Shown here: positions 33,622 through 40,513 of the stretch, in pieces
Numbering within the stretch: position 1 is the first letter of the stretch
Layout of the letters: each line of letters starts with the position of its first letter
Source: JBAXQQ01 sp037131695
GTDB taxonomy: Bacteria > Armatimonadota > Hebobacteria > CAIYQO01
Direction: 5' to 3'
Assembly (NCBI GenBank): GCA_964638715.1
Contig: CAZWZF010000039.1
Span: forward strand, 1-45,388
DNA: 45,388 bases
The notes under the pieces: generated by a model
Told to the model about the DNA's origin: nothing
Databases searched by the model: none
The model's input: the letters and a program-made list of their open reading frames with translations, nothing else
Program-made: the position numbers and the translations under genes

Positions 33622-35703
33622 CTACTCTTTGGCGCGGCTTCCCATTACTTCTTCGGCAAGGTTTTTCGGCATTTCGGCGTAGTGTGACGGTTCCATGCTG
33701 AATGTTGCGCGGCCCTGGCTGAGTGAGCGGGTTACTGTTGCGTAACCGAACATTTCTGACAGTGGGACGTTGGCGCGGATTGCTTTCAGGTTGCCGGACT
33801 GGTCGTCGATGCCCATGATGTGGGCGCGGCGGCTGCTGAGGTCGCCCATGATGTCGCCCATGTTTAATTCTGGGCAGACAACTTCGACTTTCATAATCGG
33901 CTCTAACAGAATTGGCTTCGCTTTTTTCATAGCTGCTTTGAATGCCATGGAACCAGCAAACTTAAATGATAATTCGTCAGAGTCAACTTCATGGTATGAA
34001 CCATCATACAGGGTAGCCTTGATGTCGATTACCGGATAACCGCCGAGAACACCGTTCTGGGTGGCTTCTTTAATTCCCTGTTCAACTGGTTTGAAATATT
34101 CTTTAGGTACTGAACCACCAACGACTTCTTCAGCGAATACAAATCCGCTTCCCTGTTCGCCTGGCTCTAATTTAATCCAAACATGGCCAAATTTACCACG
34201 GCCACCGGTTTGTCGTATGTAACGGCCTTCGGCATTCGCTGCCTGTTGAATGGTTTCGCGATATGCAACCTGCGGACGGCCAACGTTAGCTTCAACGCGG
34301 AACTCGCGGCGCAGACGGTCAATAATAATTTCAAGGTGCAACTCGCCCATACCGGCAATAATAGTCTGACCGGTTTCCTGGTCAGTGAATTGACGGAATG
34401 TCGGGTCTTCCTGGGAAAGGCGTACTAATGCTTCAGTCAATTTCTCTTCGTCAGCCTTGGTTTTTGGCTCAATTGCTACTGAAATAACGGTTTCTGGGAA
34501 ATGGATTCTTTCCAGCAATATCGGCTGTTTCTGGTCGCAAAGAGTATCACCAGTGGTGGTCAAGTTTAATCCGACGACGGCAACAATATCGCCGGCGCGG
34601 ATTTCATCAACGTCTTCACGGTGATTTGCGTGCATGCGCAGAATACGGCCAATTCTTTCGCGTTTGTCTTTTGACGCATTCAATACGGCGGTGCCTTTTG
34701 CAAGAACGCCAGAGTAACAACGAACATAGGTTAATCTACCTACATACGGGTCGGACATTAATTTGAATGCTAATGCGCTGAATGGAGCGTCATCACTCGG
34801 TTCGCGGGTGATTTCTTCGTCATTATCGGGGTTAATGCCTGGTATTACACCTTTATCAAGTGGCGATGGCAGATAATCAACTACCGCGTCCATTAACGGC
34901 TGCACACCCTTGTTTTTAAAAGCTGAACCACAAAGTACCGGAACCATGGTGAACTTGACGGTACCGATACGAATACCAGCCTCGATTTCTTCAATGGTAA
35001 GGTCTTCTTCATTCAGATATTTGTTCATCATTTCGTCGGTGCCTTCGGCGGCAGCTTCGACTAATTTTTCGCGATATTCTTTGGCAAGCGCCAGCATATC
35101 AGCAGGGATTTCTTCTTCGGTGAAGGTTTGTCCCTGGTCATCGTTATACAGAATAGCTTTCATGTGGATTAAATCAATGATACCGCGGAAATCCTGTTCA
35201 GCGCCGATTGGCAATTGCAGGGGGACCGGACGGATGCCCAGTCTTTCAACCATTGATTCCAGCACGCGGAAGAAATCCGCGCCGGTGCGGTCCATTTTAT
35301 TAATGAATGCGATACGTGGTACTTTATATCGGTTTGCCTGGCGCCATACTGTTTCCGACTGCGGCTGAACTCCGCCAACTGCGCAGAACAGGCCTACAAC
35401 ACCATCGAGTACGCGCATGGAACGCTCAACTTCCATGGTGAAGTCAACGTGTCCCGGGGTATCGATAATGTTGATAAGATGATCGCGCCACATACATGAG
35501 GTCGCTGCGCTGGTAATAGTGATACCGCGTTCCTGTTCCTGCGGCATCCAGTCCATGGTGGCTGCGCCGTCATGAACTTCGCCGATGCGGTGAAGGCGAC
35601 CGGTGTAAAATAGAATTCTTTCAGTTGTCGTGGTTTTGCCGGCGTCGATATGAGCGGCGATACCGATGTTTCGAGTTTTTTCCAATGAATATTCGCGTGA
35701 CAT
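33622..35703 (-). CDS. fusA: Elongation factor G
   Basis: 693 residues, a normal length. The GTPase motifs are intact: AHIDAGKTT (G1), GITITSAAT (G2), DTPGHVDF (G3), NKMDRTGAD (G4). Domain IV carries GGRGKFGHVWIKLEPGE and domain V the SRRAHIMGIDDQSG segment. It catalyses translocation of tRNA and mRNA after peptide bond formation. It follows rpsG on the same strand, but a terminator-like hairpin and its own -10 box lie between them, so it may be transcribed separately in part. No tuf gene follows, unlike many str operons. Confidence 0.98.
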   Translation of the reverse strand: MSREYSLEKTRNIGIAAHIDAGKTTTTERILFYTGRLHRIGEVHDGAATMDWMPQEQERGITITSAATSCMWRDHLINIIDTPGHVDFTMEVERSMRVLDGVVGLFCAVGGVQPQSETVWRQANRYKVPRIAFINKMDRTGADFFRVLESMVERLGIRPVPLQLPIGAEQDFRGIIDLIHMKAILYNDDQGQTFTEEEIPADMLALAKEYREKLVEAAAEGTDEMMNKYLNEEDLTIEEIEAGIRIGTVKFTMVPVLCGSAFKNKGVQPLMDAVVDYLPSPLDKGVIPGINPDNDEEITREPSDDAPFSALAFKLMSDPYVGRLTYVRCYSGVLAKGTAVLNASKDKRERIGRILRMHANHREDVDEIRAGDIVAVVGLNLTTTGDTLCDQKQPILLERIHFPETVISVAIEPKTKADEEKLTEALVRLSQEDPTFRQFTDQETGQTIIAGMGELHLEIIIDRLRREFRVEANVGRPQVAYRETIQQAANAEGRYIRQTGGRGKFGHVWIKLEPGEQGSGFVFAEEVVGGSVPKEYFKPVEQGIKEATQNGVLGGYPVIDIKATLYDGSYHEVDSDELSFKFAGSMAFKAAMKKAKPILLEPIMKVEVVCPELNMGDIMGDLSSRRAHIMGIDDQSGNLKAIRANVPLSEMFGYATVTRSLSQGRATFSMEPSHYAEMPKNLAEEVMGSRAKE

Positions 35704-35735
35704 GGTTTTCCCTTTATTTGATTTAATACGTTGTG

Positions 35736-35778
35736 ATTATACCCAACAATTGTTAGGTTTATGTTAGCTTAACATAAA
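35736..35778 (-). promoter_or_regulatory. fusA promoter with two upstream palindromes
   Basis: TATAAT (35741-35736 on the minus strand) lies 33 bases before the fusA ATG. Just upstream are the near-palindrome CCTAACAATTGTTGGG (35757-35742) and the 9-bp dyad TTTATGTTA/TAACATAAA (35758-35778). No consensus -35 is seen; the dyads could be activator or repressor sites. Confidence 0.5.
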
Positions 35779-35787
35779 ACACAAAAT

Positions 35788-35822
35788 AATCCCACCCCGT
35801 CTTTCAGGGATGGGATTTTTTA
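35788..35822 (-). terminator. Terminator-like hairpin between rpsG and fusA
   Basis: AATCCCA (35788-35794) pairs with TGGGATT (35810-35816), with further CC/GG pairs inside. On the minus strand ATTATTTTGTG follows; on the plus strand TTTTTTAAC. It begins about 20 bases after the rpsG stop and may lower read-through to fusA. Confidence 0.65.
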
Positions 35823-35840
35823 ACTTTTTATATTTAGAAA

Positions 35841-36311
35841 TTAGTAACGGTAATGCGCAAATGCTTTGTTGGCTTCTGCCATTTTATGGGTTTCATCACG
35901 TTTCTTCACTGATGCACCGGTATTGTTAAATGCATCCATCAACTCGCCAGCCAGCTTTTCCTGCATGGTTTTGCCGCCGCGTTTGCGTGAATTAGTGATA
36001 ATCCAACGAATGGTGATGTCAAGTTTGCGGGTTGGGCGAACTTCCATCGGAACTTGGTAGGTAGCACCACCGACACGTCGCGGGCGTACTTCTACCATTG
36101 GCATTACGTTACGAAATGCACCTTCAAAAACTTCCAGCGGATCTCTGCTGGTTTTTTTGTTGATAATCATCATCGCATTGTAAAAGATCATTTCTGAGGC
36201 GCTTTTATTCCCGCGCAACATTAACTTGTTAATGAAACGCGCAATTAATTCGCTGTTGTAAACCCCATCCGGTATGATAACACGGCGCGGGGCTGGTCCT
36301 TTTCTCGGCAT
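35841..36311 (-). CDS. rpsG: 30S ribosomal protein uS7
   Basis: 156 residues, the usual length. Family signatures are RKGPAPRRVIIPDGVYNSEL, VRPRRVGGATYQVPMEVRP and KTMQEKLAGELMDAFNNTGA; the C-terminus ends AEANKAFAHYRY. uS7 nucleates assembly of the 30S head and contacts E-site tRNA; in E. coli it also represses its own operon by binding the rpsL-rpsG spacer. Here that spacer is only 44 bases, without an obvious large stem, so the same control is uncertain. GGGGAA precedes the ATG. Second gene of rpsL-rpsG-fusA. Confidence 0.98.
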   Translation of the reverse strand: MPRKGPAPRRVIIPDGVYNSELIARFINKLMLRGNKSASEMIFYNAMMIINKKTSRDPLEVFEGAFRNVMPMVEVRPRRVGGATYQVPMEVRPTRKLDITIRWIITNSRKRGGKTMQEKLAGELMDAFNNTGASVKKRDETHKMAEANKAFAHYRY

Positions 36312-36355
36312 CTTTTATTCCCCAAAATTATTGTTTATTGGCAATAACCGGGCAA

Positions 36356-36802
36356 CTATTTCTTTTTAGCTGCTGCTGCACCCGGTTTTGGACGTTTAGC
36401 ACCGTATTTACTGCGGCCTTGTCTGCGTGCTGTAACACCAGCGGTGTCAAGAACACCACGTACGATGTGATAGCGGATACCCGGCAGGTCTTTTACACGA
36501 CCACCGCGTATCATCACCACAGAGTGTTCCTGCAAGTTGTGACCCTCGCCTGGAATATATGCGGTAACTTCAATACGGTTGGACAAGCGGACGCGGGCTA
36601 CTTTTCGTTGCGCCGAGTTCGGTTTTTTCGGCGTTACTACCCACACGCGGGTGCAAACTCCGCGTTTCAATGGCCCTTCAGTTCGCACGTAGCGACGCTG
36701 ATTGGAATTGAATGTCCAGCCAAGTGCCCAACGAACGGTAGGCAGCTCTTTAGTCTGTCTCCGTTGACGCCCTTTCCGAACTAATTGGTTAATGGTCGGC
36801 AC
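36356..36802 (-). CDS. rpsL: 30S ribosomal protein uS12 with N-terminal insertion
   Basis: 148 residues against about 124 usually. It starts with GTG preceded by GGAGAGG. The decoding-centre loop TPKKPNSAQRKVARVRL and the GGRVKDLPGIRYH segment, home of the usual methylthio-Asp, are intact. Compared with E. coli uS12, about 16 residues are inserted between RKGR (residues 9-12) and KRGVC (46-50), including VRWALGWTFNSNQRRYVRT, and a tail GAAAAKKK is added. The insertion lies where the N-terminal extension passes toward the 30S body. First gene of the str operon, led by a strong promoter and a terminator-like leader hairpin. Confidence 0.96.
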   Translation of the reverse strand: MPTINQLVRKGRQRRQTKELPTVRWALGWTFNSNQRRYVRTEGPLKRGVCTRVWVVTPKKPNSAQRKVARVRLSNRIEVTAYIPGEGHNLQEHSVVMIRGGRVKDLPGIRYHIVRGVLDTAGVTARRQGRSKYGAKRPKPGAAAAKKK

Positions 36803-36833
36803 GTATATGCCTCTCCTTCGCTATACATTTATT

Positions 36834-36894
36834 CCCGTAACCGGGATGACGCAAAAAAATTAGACTGAAGCATGAAAAATGAGCATACTTCAGT
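36834..36894 (-). promoter_or_regulatory. Attenuator-like leader of the str operon
   Basis: In the roughly 100-base 5' leader, ACTGAAGTATG (36894-36884) pairs with CATGCTTCAGT (36874-36864) with one G-U pair, and is followed by CTAATTTTTTTGCG: an intrinsic-terminator layout ahead of rpsL. A second hairpin, CCCG/CGGG (36834-36845), lies nearer the ribosome-binding site. Attenuation of ribosomal protein genes is plausible; the effector is unknown. Confidence 0.6.
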
Positions 36895-36908
36895 ACACAC
36901 AGTGGTAA

Positions 36909-36937
36909 ATTGTAGTTAAGTTGACGATGGATGTCAA
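36909..36937 (-). promoter_or_regulatory. Strong str operon promoter
   Basis: On the minus strand TTGACA (36937-36932), a 17-base spacer and TACAAT (36914-36909) precede rpsL. The expected transcription start is about 36902, leaving a leader of about 100 bases. Confidence 0.8.
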
Positions 36938-36971
36938 TAGTTTTTTAACAAATATCGCAATTTTATTAAGA

Positions 36972-36996
36972 AAATATCAAAAATATCTTGATATTT
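36972..36996. promoter_or_regulatory. Palindrome in the rpsL-pabA divergent region
   Basis: AAATATCA (36972-36979) faces TGATATTT (36989-36996); GATATC recurs at 37008. It lies about 55 bases before the pabA ATG and may be a regulator site. No regulator is known. Confidence 0.3.
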
Positions 36997-37049
36997 GTAT
37001 TTAAAAGGATATCAACGACATAGTCAGAATTATATTAATGAGGTTAAAC

Positions 37050-37628
37050 ATGCTGGTTTTAATTGATAACTACGACTCATTTACATATAACATTGTCCAA
37101 TATCTTGGTCAACTCGGTATTACTCCCCAAGTATACCGCAATGATGCCCTGTCTGTCGATGACCTGTCGGCAATGCGTCCGGAACGCCTGGTTATTTCAC
37201 CCGGTCCATGCACTCCGGCAGAGGCGGGAATATCCTGCGCCGCCATTCAGCGTTTTGCCGGCGTCATTCCCATCCTCGGTGTTTGCCTGGGACATCAGAG
37301 CATTGGATATGTATTCGGCGGCAAGGTTATTCGCGCTCCGCGATTGATGCACGGCAAAACTTCACCAATCATTCATGATGGCAAAGGCATCTTTTCCGGC
37401 GTTGTTTCACCGTTTAACGCTATACGTTATCACTCGCTGATTGTCGAGAAAGAAAGCCTGCCGGATTGTCTGGAGATTTCCGCATGGACGGCAGAAGATG
37501 AAATCATGGGACTGCGCCATAAAGAATATGTCATCGAAGGCGTCCAGTTTCACCCGGAATCAATATTAACCGACGACGGCATGACATTATTGCAAAACTT
37601 CTTAAATTATTCTGGAGGTAAGTGGTAA
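37050..37628 (+). CDS. pabA: Anthranilate/aminodeoxychorismate synthase glutamine amidotransferase subunit
   Basis: 192 residues from ATG 37050, preceded by GAGGT and giving the family start MLVLIDNYDSFTYNIVQYLG; the ATG at 37038 is less likely. It is a class I glutamine amidotransferase: the nucleophile C79 lies in ILGVCLGHQSIGYVFGG and the His-Glu pair in VQFHPESILTDDG. It supplies ammonia to TrpE or PabB. TrpG and PabA cannot be told apart by sequence, and neither partner is in the window, so the dual role is possible. Its last codons (TCTGGAGGTAAG) carry the ribosome-binding site of the next gene, so translation is probably coupled. Confidence 0.93.
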   Translation: MLVLIDNYDSFTYNIVQYLGQLGITPQVYRNDALSVDDLSAMRPERLVISPGPCTPAEAGISCAAIQRFAGVIPILGVCLGHQSIGYVFGGKVIRAPRLMHGKTSPIIHDGKGIFSGVVSPFNAIRYHSLIVEKESLPDCLEISAWTAEDEIMGLRHKEYVIEGVQFHPESILTDDGMTLLQNFLNYSGGKW

Positions 37629-37632
37629 TAAA

Positions 37633-39492
37633 ATGCGCATGACGGCATTTAGAGTGCAGAATTACCGTTGTATTGACGACTCGGGCTGGGTAGAGACAGG
37701 CCCGATGACAGCGATTGTGGGACGAAATGAGTCGGGAAAAACATCATTGCTGCGGGCATTGCAAAAGTTTAACCCGCCGGTAGACGACCCGTTTGATTTG
37801 GCGCGCGAATGGCCGCGCAGCAGACGAAAAGAAGCATCTGAAGATTCCCCGGCAGTCACCATAAAATTTGAGTTTACTCCCGAAGAATGTGCGCAATTAA
37901 AAGATATTGAGGAAACCCTGCGCCACGTTACCGGGGTGATTATTGAGAAAAATTATCGCGGCGATTTGAACTTCACTTTTTTGCCGGAAATAGGAGAACC
38001 GGTGCGCGACCTGAAATGGATGTTTAATGTCATTAAGGAACAAGTTGCCAAATCTCCACAGGTTGCCTATGATCGACTGCGCAGCGGAACCGGCAATATG
38101 CTGCAAAACTTCATGAAAGATGCCGATACCCCGCCAAAACCGAGTAAGAATTTGGAAGATTTGCGGCTTTCCCTACAGCGGACAGTACAGAATATCAGCA
38201 AAAAAACGCCAATGCGATTAGCAGTTGAACTGGTGAATAGCTGGATTCCCACTATTATGCTGATGGATGAATGTAAAGTATTCAGCGGTACCGCGCAGCT
38301 TGACCAGTTATTTAATCGTCAGCAAGCAGGGAAATGCAGCAGCGAAGATGCCACCCTGATAAAGATAATGGAAATGTCCGGGCTTAACCTGGAAGATGAG
38401 GTTAAGAAGATTCATCACCCGGACCGCGAGTCGCGGATGCTTGATTTGAATGACGCCGCCTCTGCACTTACCCATGAAATAGCCCATCGCTGGTCGCAGA
38501 AGAAATATGAAATTGTTTTCAGCGCCGACGGCAGCCATTTCATCACCTTTGTGCGGGATATAGCCACCGGTCTGCTCATTCCCCTGGAAGAACGGTCAAA
38601 AGGTTTCCAATGGTTTTTTTCTTTCGACATGAACCTGATGTATGAAACCCGCGGCGAGTTGCGCAACGCGATAATATTGCTGGATGAACCGGGTCTGCAC
38701 CTGCATTCTGCTGCCCAGAAAGACCTGCAAAAAAGGCTGCGCGAATACGCCGACCGCAACCAATTGATATATACCACCCACCTGCCTTTTATGTTGGATA
38801 CCGATTCGCTGGATTCCGTATGTATCGCCGACGAAGGCAGCATCGGGGTACAGATACGCAAATACGAGCATGGCCAGCGCGGAGACGCCGCCGCCGCTCT
38901 GCAGGCGATATTTGCCTTAAACTGGATATCATCATTAATATGCAACGGCAAGATTCTGCTGGTGTTGGGACAATCAGAAGCAGTATTGCTGCCTGCGATA
39001 TCACATTGCCTGCATAAGAATGGCCATATTGGATTAAGTTCAAATACCACAATTGTTCCTGCTGGCGATGGTATTCTGAATGCGCTGAACGTCGCGGTAA
39101 TGCACGGCGACGGCGTGAATATCGCCGCATTGGTGGATAACCATTATAAAAAGACTGACGGCATTGTTACCATCTCTGAATTTTTGAATAATAACAGCAC
39201 TGTCACCATAGAAGACCTGATACCGGAAGATATCTATCTCCGCGCCGCCATGACCCACTATTCGATATCAATAAATGGCGGAATCCCCCTCGACAAATCC
39301 CTGCCGATGGTACAACGAATATCGGCATACCTGCACAGCCTGGGAGTAAGTGATTTTGACCGAGTAGCCGTAGCCGCCACCGTCGCCGCAGAACTATACT
39401 CAACGCCCACACTGTCAGAAGGAACAATTTACCATTTATCCCGATTGATTGCACGGATTGAAGAAGAGATGGAGTCAGTGGACAGTGGATAG
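37633..39492 (+). CDS. OLD-like AAA ATPase with degenerate TOPRIM region
   Basis: 619 residues. An ABC/SMC-type ATPase is visible: Walker A GRNESGKTS (residues 30-38), an inserted helical coiled region, Walker B AIILLDEPGLHLHSAAQ (about 346-362) and the H-loop YTTHLPFML. The C-terminal third aligns with the TOPRIM nuclease of OLD proteins but the usual E-G pair is LVLGQSEAVLLPA (Glu replaced) and the D-x-D strand reads ALVDNHYKK. Nuclease activity is therefore doubtful. OLD and GajA proteins act in phage defence or recombination. It starts 4 bases after pabA stop and has host-like base composition, so it need not be an accessory gene. The stop lies inside a heptad array. Confidence 0.85.
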   Translation: MRMTAFRVQNYRCIDDSGWVETGPMTAIVGRNESGKTSLLRALQKFNPPVDDPFDLAREWPRSRRKEASEDSPAVTIKFEFTPEECAQLKDIEETLRHVTGVIIEKNYRGDLNFTFLPEIGEPVRDLKWMFNVIKEQVAKSPQVAYDRLRSGTGNMLQNFMKDADTPPKPSKNLEDLRLSLQRTVQNISKKTPMRLAVELVNSWIPTIMLMDECKVFSGTAQLDQLFNRQQAGKCSSEDATLIKIMEMSGLNLEDEVKKIHHPDRESRMLDLNDAASALTHEIAHRWSQKKYEIVFSADGSHFITFVRDIATGLLIPLEERSKGFQWFFSFDMNLMYETRGELRNAIILLDEPGLHLHSAAQKDLQKRLREYADRNQLIYTTHLPFMLDTDSLDSVCIADEGSIGVQIRKYEHGQRGDAAAALQAIFALNWISSLICNGKILLVLGQSEAVLLPAISHCLHKNGHIGLSSNTTIVPAGDGILNALNVAVMHGDGVNIAALVDNHYKKTDGIVTISEFLNNNSTVTIEDLIPEDIYLRAAMTHYSISINGGIPLDKSLPMVQRISAYLHSLGVSDFDRVAVAATVAAELYSTPTLSEGTIYHLSRLIARIEEEMESVDSG

Positions 39493-39507
39493 TGGACAGT
39501 GGAAATT
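39473..39507. repeat. Heptad array across the stop of the OLD-like gene
   Basis: Units AGTCAGT, GGACAGT, GGATAGT, GGACAGT, GGAAATT. The gene's last codons (ESVDSG and the stop) are encoded by the array. Confidence 0.75.
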
Positions 39508-39517
39508 TGCCGTATTT

Positions 39518-39636
39518 ATTTCAGTATCCGGTTCAATAAAAATGATTGGCAGTGGTAGGGGACTGGGTCGAATCCCGCAAATTTATCAAAACTTACAATG
39601 ACTGATACCCGGGATTCGTGTCTGTCCCCGGCAAGC
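39518..39636. repeat. 119-bp dispersed hairpin repeat, copy B
   Basis: Reverse-complement match of copy A at 14079-14197. GGGGACTGGGTCGAATCCCG (39558-39577) pairs imperfectly with CGGGATTCGTGTCTGTCCCC (39610-39629). It ends exactly at the stop codon of the HEAR-type gene. GGTCGAATCCC imitates a tRNA T-arm, but no tRNA fold is present. Confidence 0.8.
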
Positions 39637-40218
39637 TTAAACCAGTGCTTCTTCTTTTTCTTCCGAGGTTATGTTGGCATTTATACGGGCATCTGTCAGG
39701 CTGCCGTTGATGCGATATATGGCTGCCAGCAACGCTGGGGCTTCGCGCAGCAGGCTGTTCTGGTCCAGGTTTACACCCTGGTCTGAAAGCCATTGCAATT
39801 CGTCGCTGATACGGTCGTTGTCCCAACGCTGGTATTTGCATACATCATCAGGATTTAAACCGGCACATGTCAAAGCGTCGTTCCATGATTTGAATCTGCC
39901 TTTACGCAGTGCCGCGGCGGCTAAACCGGGGTCGGCTTTTTCGGATACATTACGCCAGTTTAAATCGACGCCTTGATTATTCAGTTCAATAATACGGTCA
40001 ATAATTTTATTTCTGTCCCAGGTTTTATATTTGCGAATAGTGTTGTAGTCGATTCCTGACGCCTGTACTGCTTTTGCCCAGGTGCCAAAAATTCGCTCTG
40101 CCGCACGCAATAACGATGGAGAGTTTTTTTCCATATACGAATAGCTGAGTTTTTCCCCCGCTTCGTAAGATTTTATTATATTTGTGATGACTGAGAGTTC
40201 ATCCCATTCATTTCTCAT
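39637..40218 (-). CDS. Homing-endonuclease-associated-repeat (HEAR) protein
   Basis: 193 residues from ATG 40218 (AAAGGAA 7 bases upstream). Three copies of a roughly 55-residue helical repeat can be read: LLRAAERIFGTWAKAVQASGID, then AAAALRKGRFKSWNDALTCAGLN, each preceded by W-x-x-x-x-I-x-x-x-I-x-x-L-x-x-x-G (YKTWDRNKIIDRIIELNNQG, YQRWDNDRISDELQWLSDQG), and a third degenerate one. Such repeats are known beside HNH endonucleases and are believed to bind DNA. No nuclease domain is attached. Its target is unknown. A 119-bp hairpin repeat abuts its stop. Upstream at 40276-40312 lies a dyad AAAGTTGC/GCAACTTT. Confidence 0.75.
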   Translation of the reverse strand: MRNEWDELSVITNIIKSYEAGEKLSYSYMEKNSPSLLRAAERIFGTWAKAVQASGIDYNTIRKYKTWDRNKIIDRIIELNNQGVDLNWRNVSEKADPGLAAAALRKGRFKSWNDALTCAGLNPDDVCKYQRWDNDRISDELQWLSDQGVNLDQNSLLREAPALLAAIYRINGSLTDARINANITSEEKEEALV

Positions 40219-40329
40219 AGGTATTCCTTTTTCCATAAATTGTAATACGCATATATTAAGACAAAGTTACAAAATAAAAAGTTGCTGAAAAAATATTTTT
40301 TGGGGCAACTTTATAAACAATATTTACAC

Positions 40330-40502
40330 TGGCTCTTGCAAATCCTTGTGATAATATGGTGTGACAGACACCTTCCTGGCTTCGCCACTCGGTGTCAGTC
40401 ACTGAAAGTCGTTCTTCCCCTCTCCTGCCGGGGAGGGGATTAAGGGGAGGGGCTTTCAGGATATAAACCTGTAATTCAATTAAATAGGTTTTGCAAAATC
40501 CT
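40330..40502. mobile_element. MITE-like element, copy 2
   Basis: 173 bp bounded by TGGCTCTTGCAAATCC and GGTTTTGCAAAATCCT. It matches the element at 197-358 through the hairpin core (GACAGACACCTTCCTGG onward) and the GGGGAGGGG stretch, in the same orientation. The terminal repeats are more decayed than in copy 1. It fills most of the 40219-40513 gap. Confidence 0.75.
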
Positions 40503-40513
40503 CTACAAATACG

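Noticed and set aside
38415..39050. 211-residue reading frame antisense to the OLD-like gene
   Set aside because: It is a shadow of the Walker B region of a clear ATPase gene.
39558..39580. tRNA T-arm-like word GGTCGAATCCC
   Set aside because: No acceptor, D-arm or anticodon stem surrounds it; it is part of the dispersed hairpin repeat.
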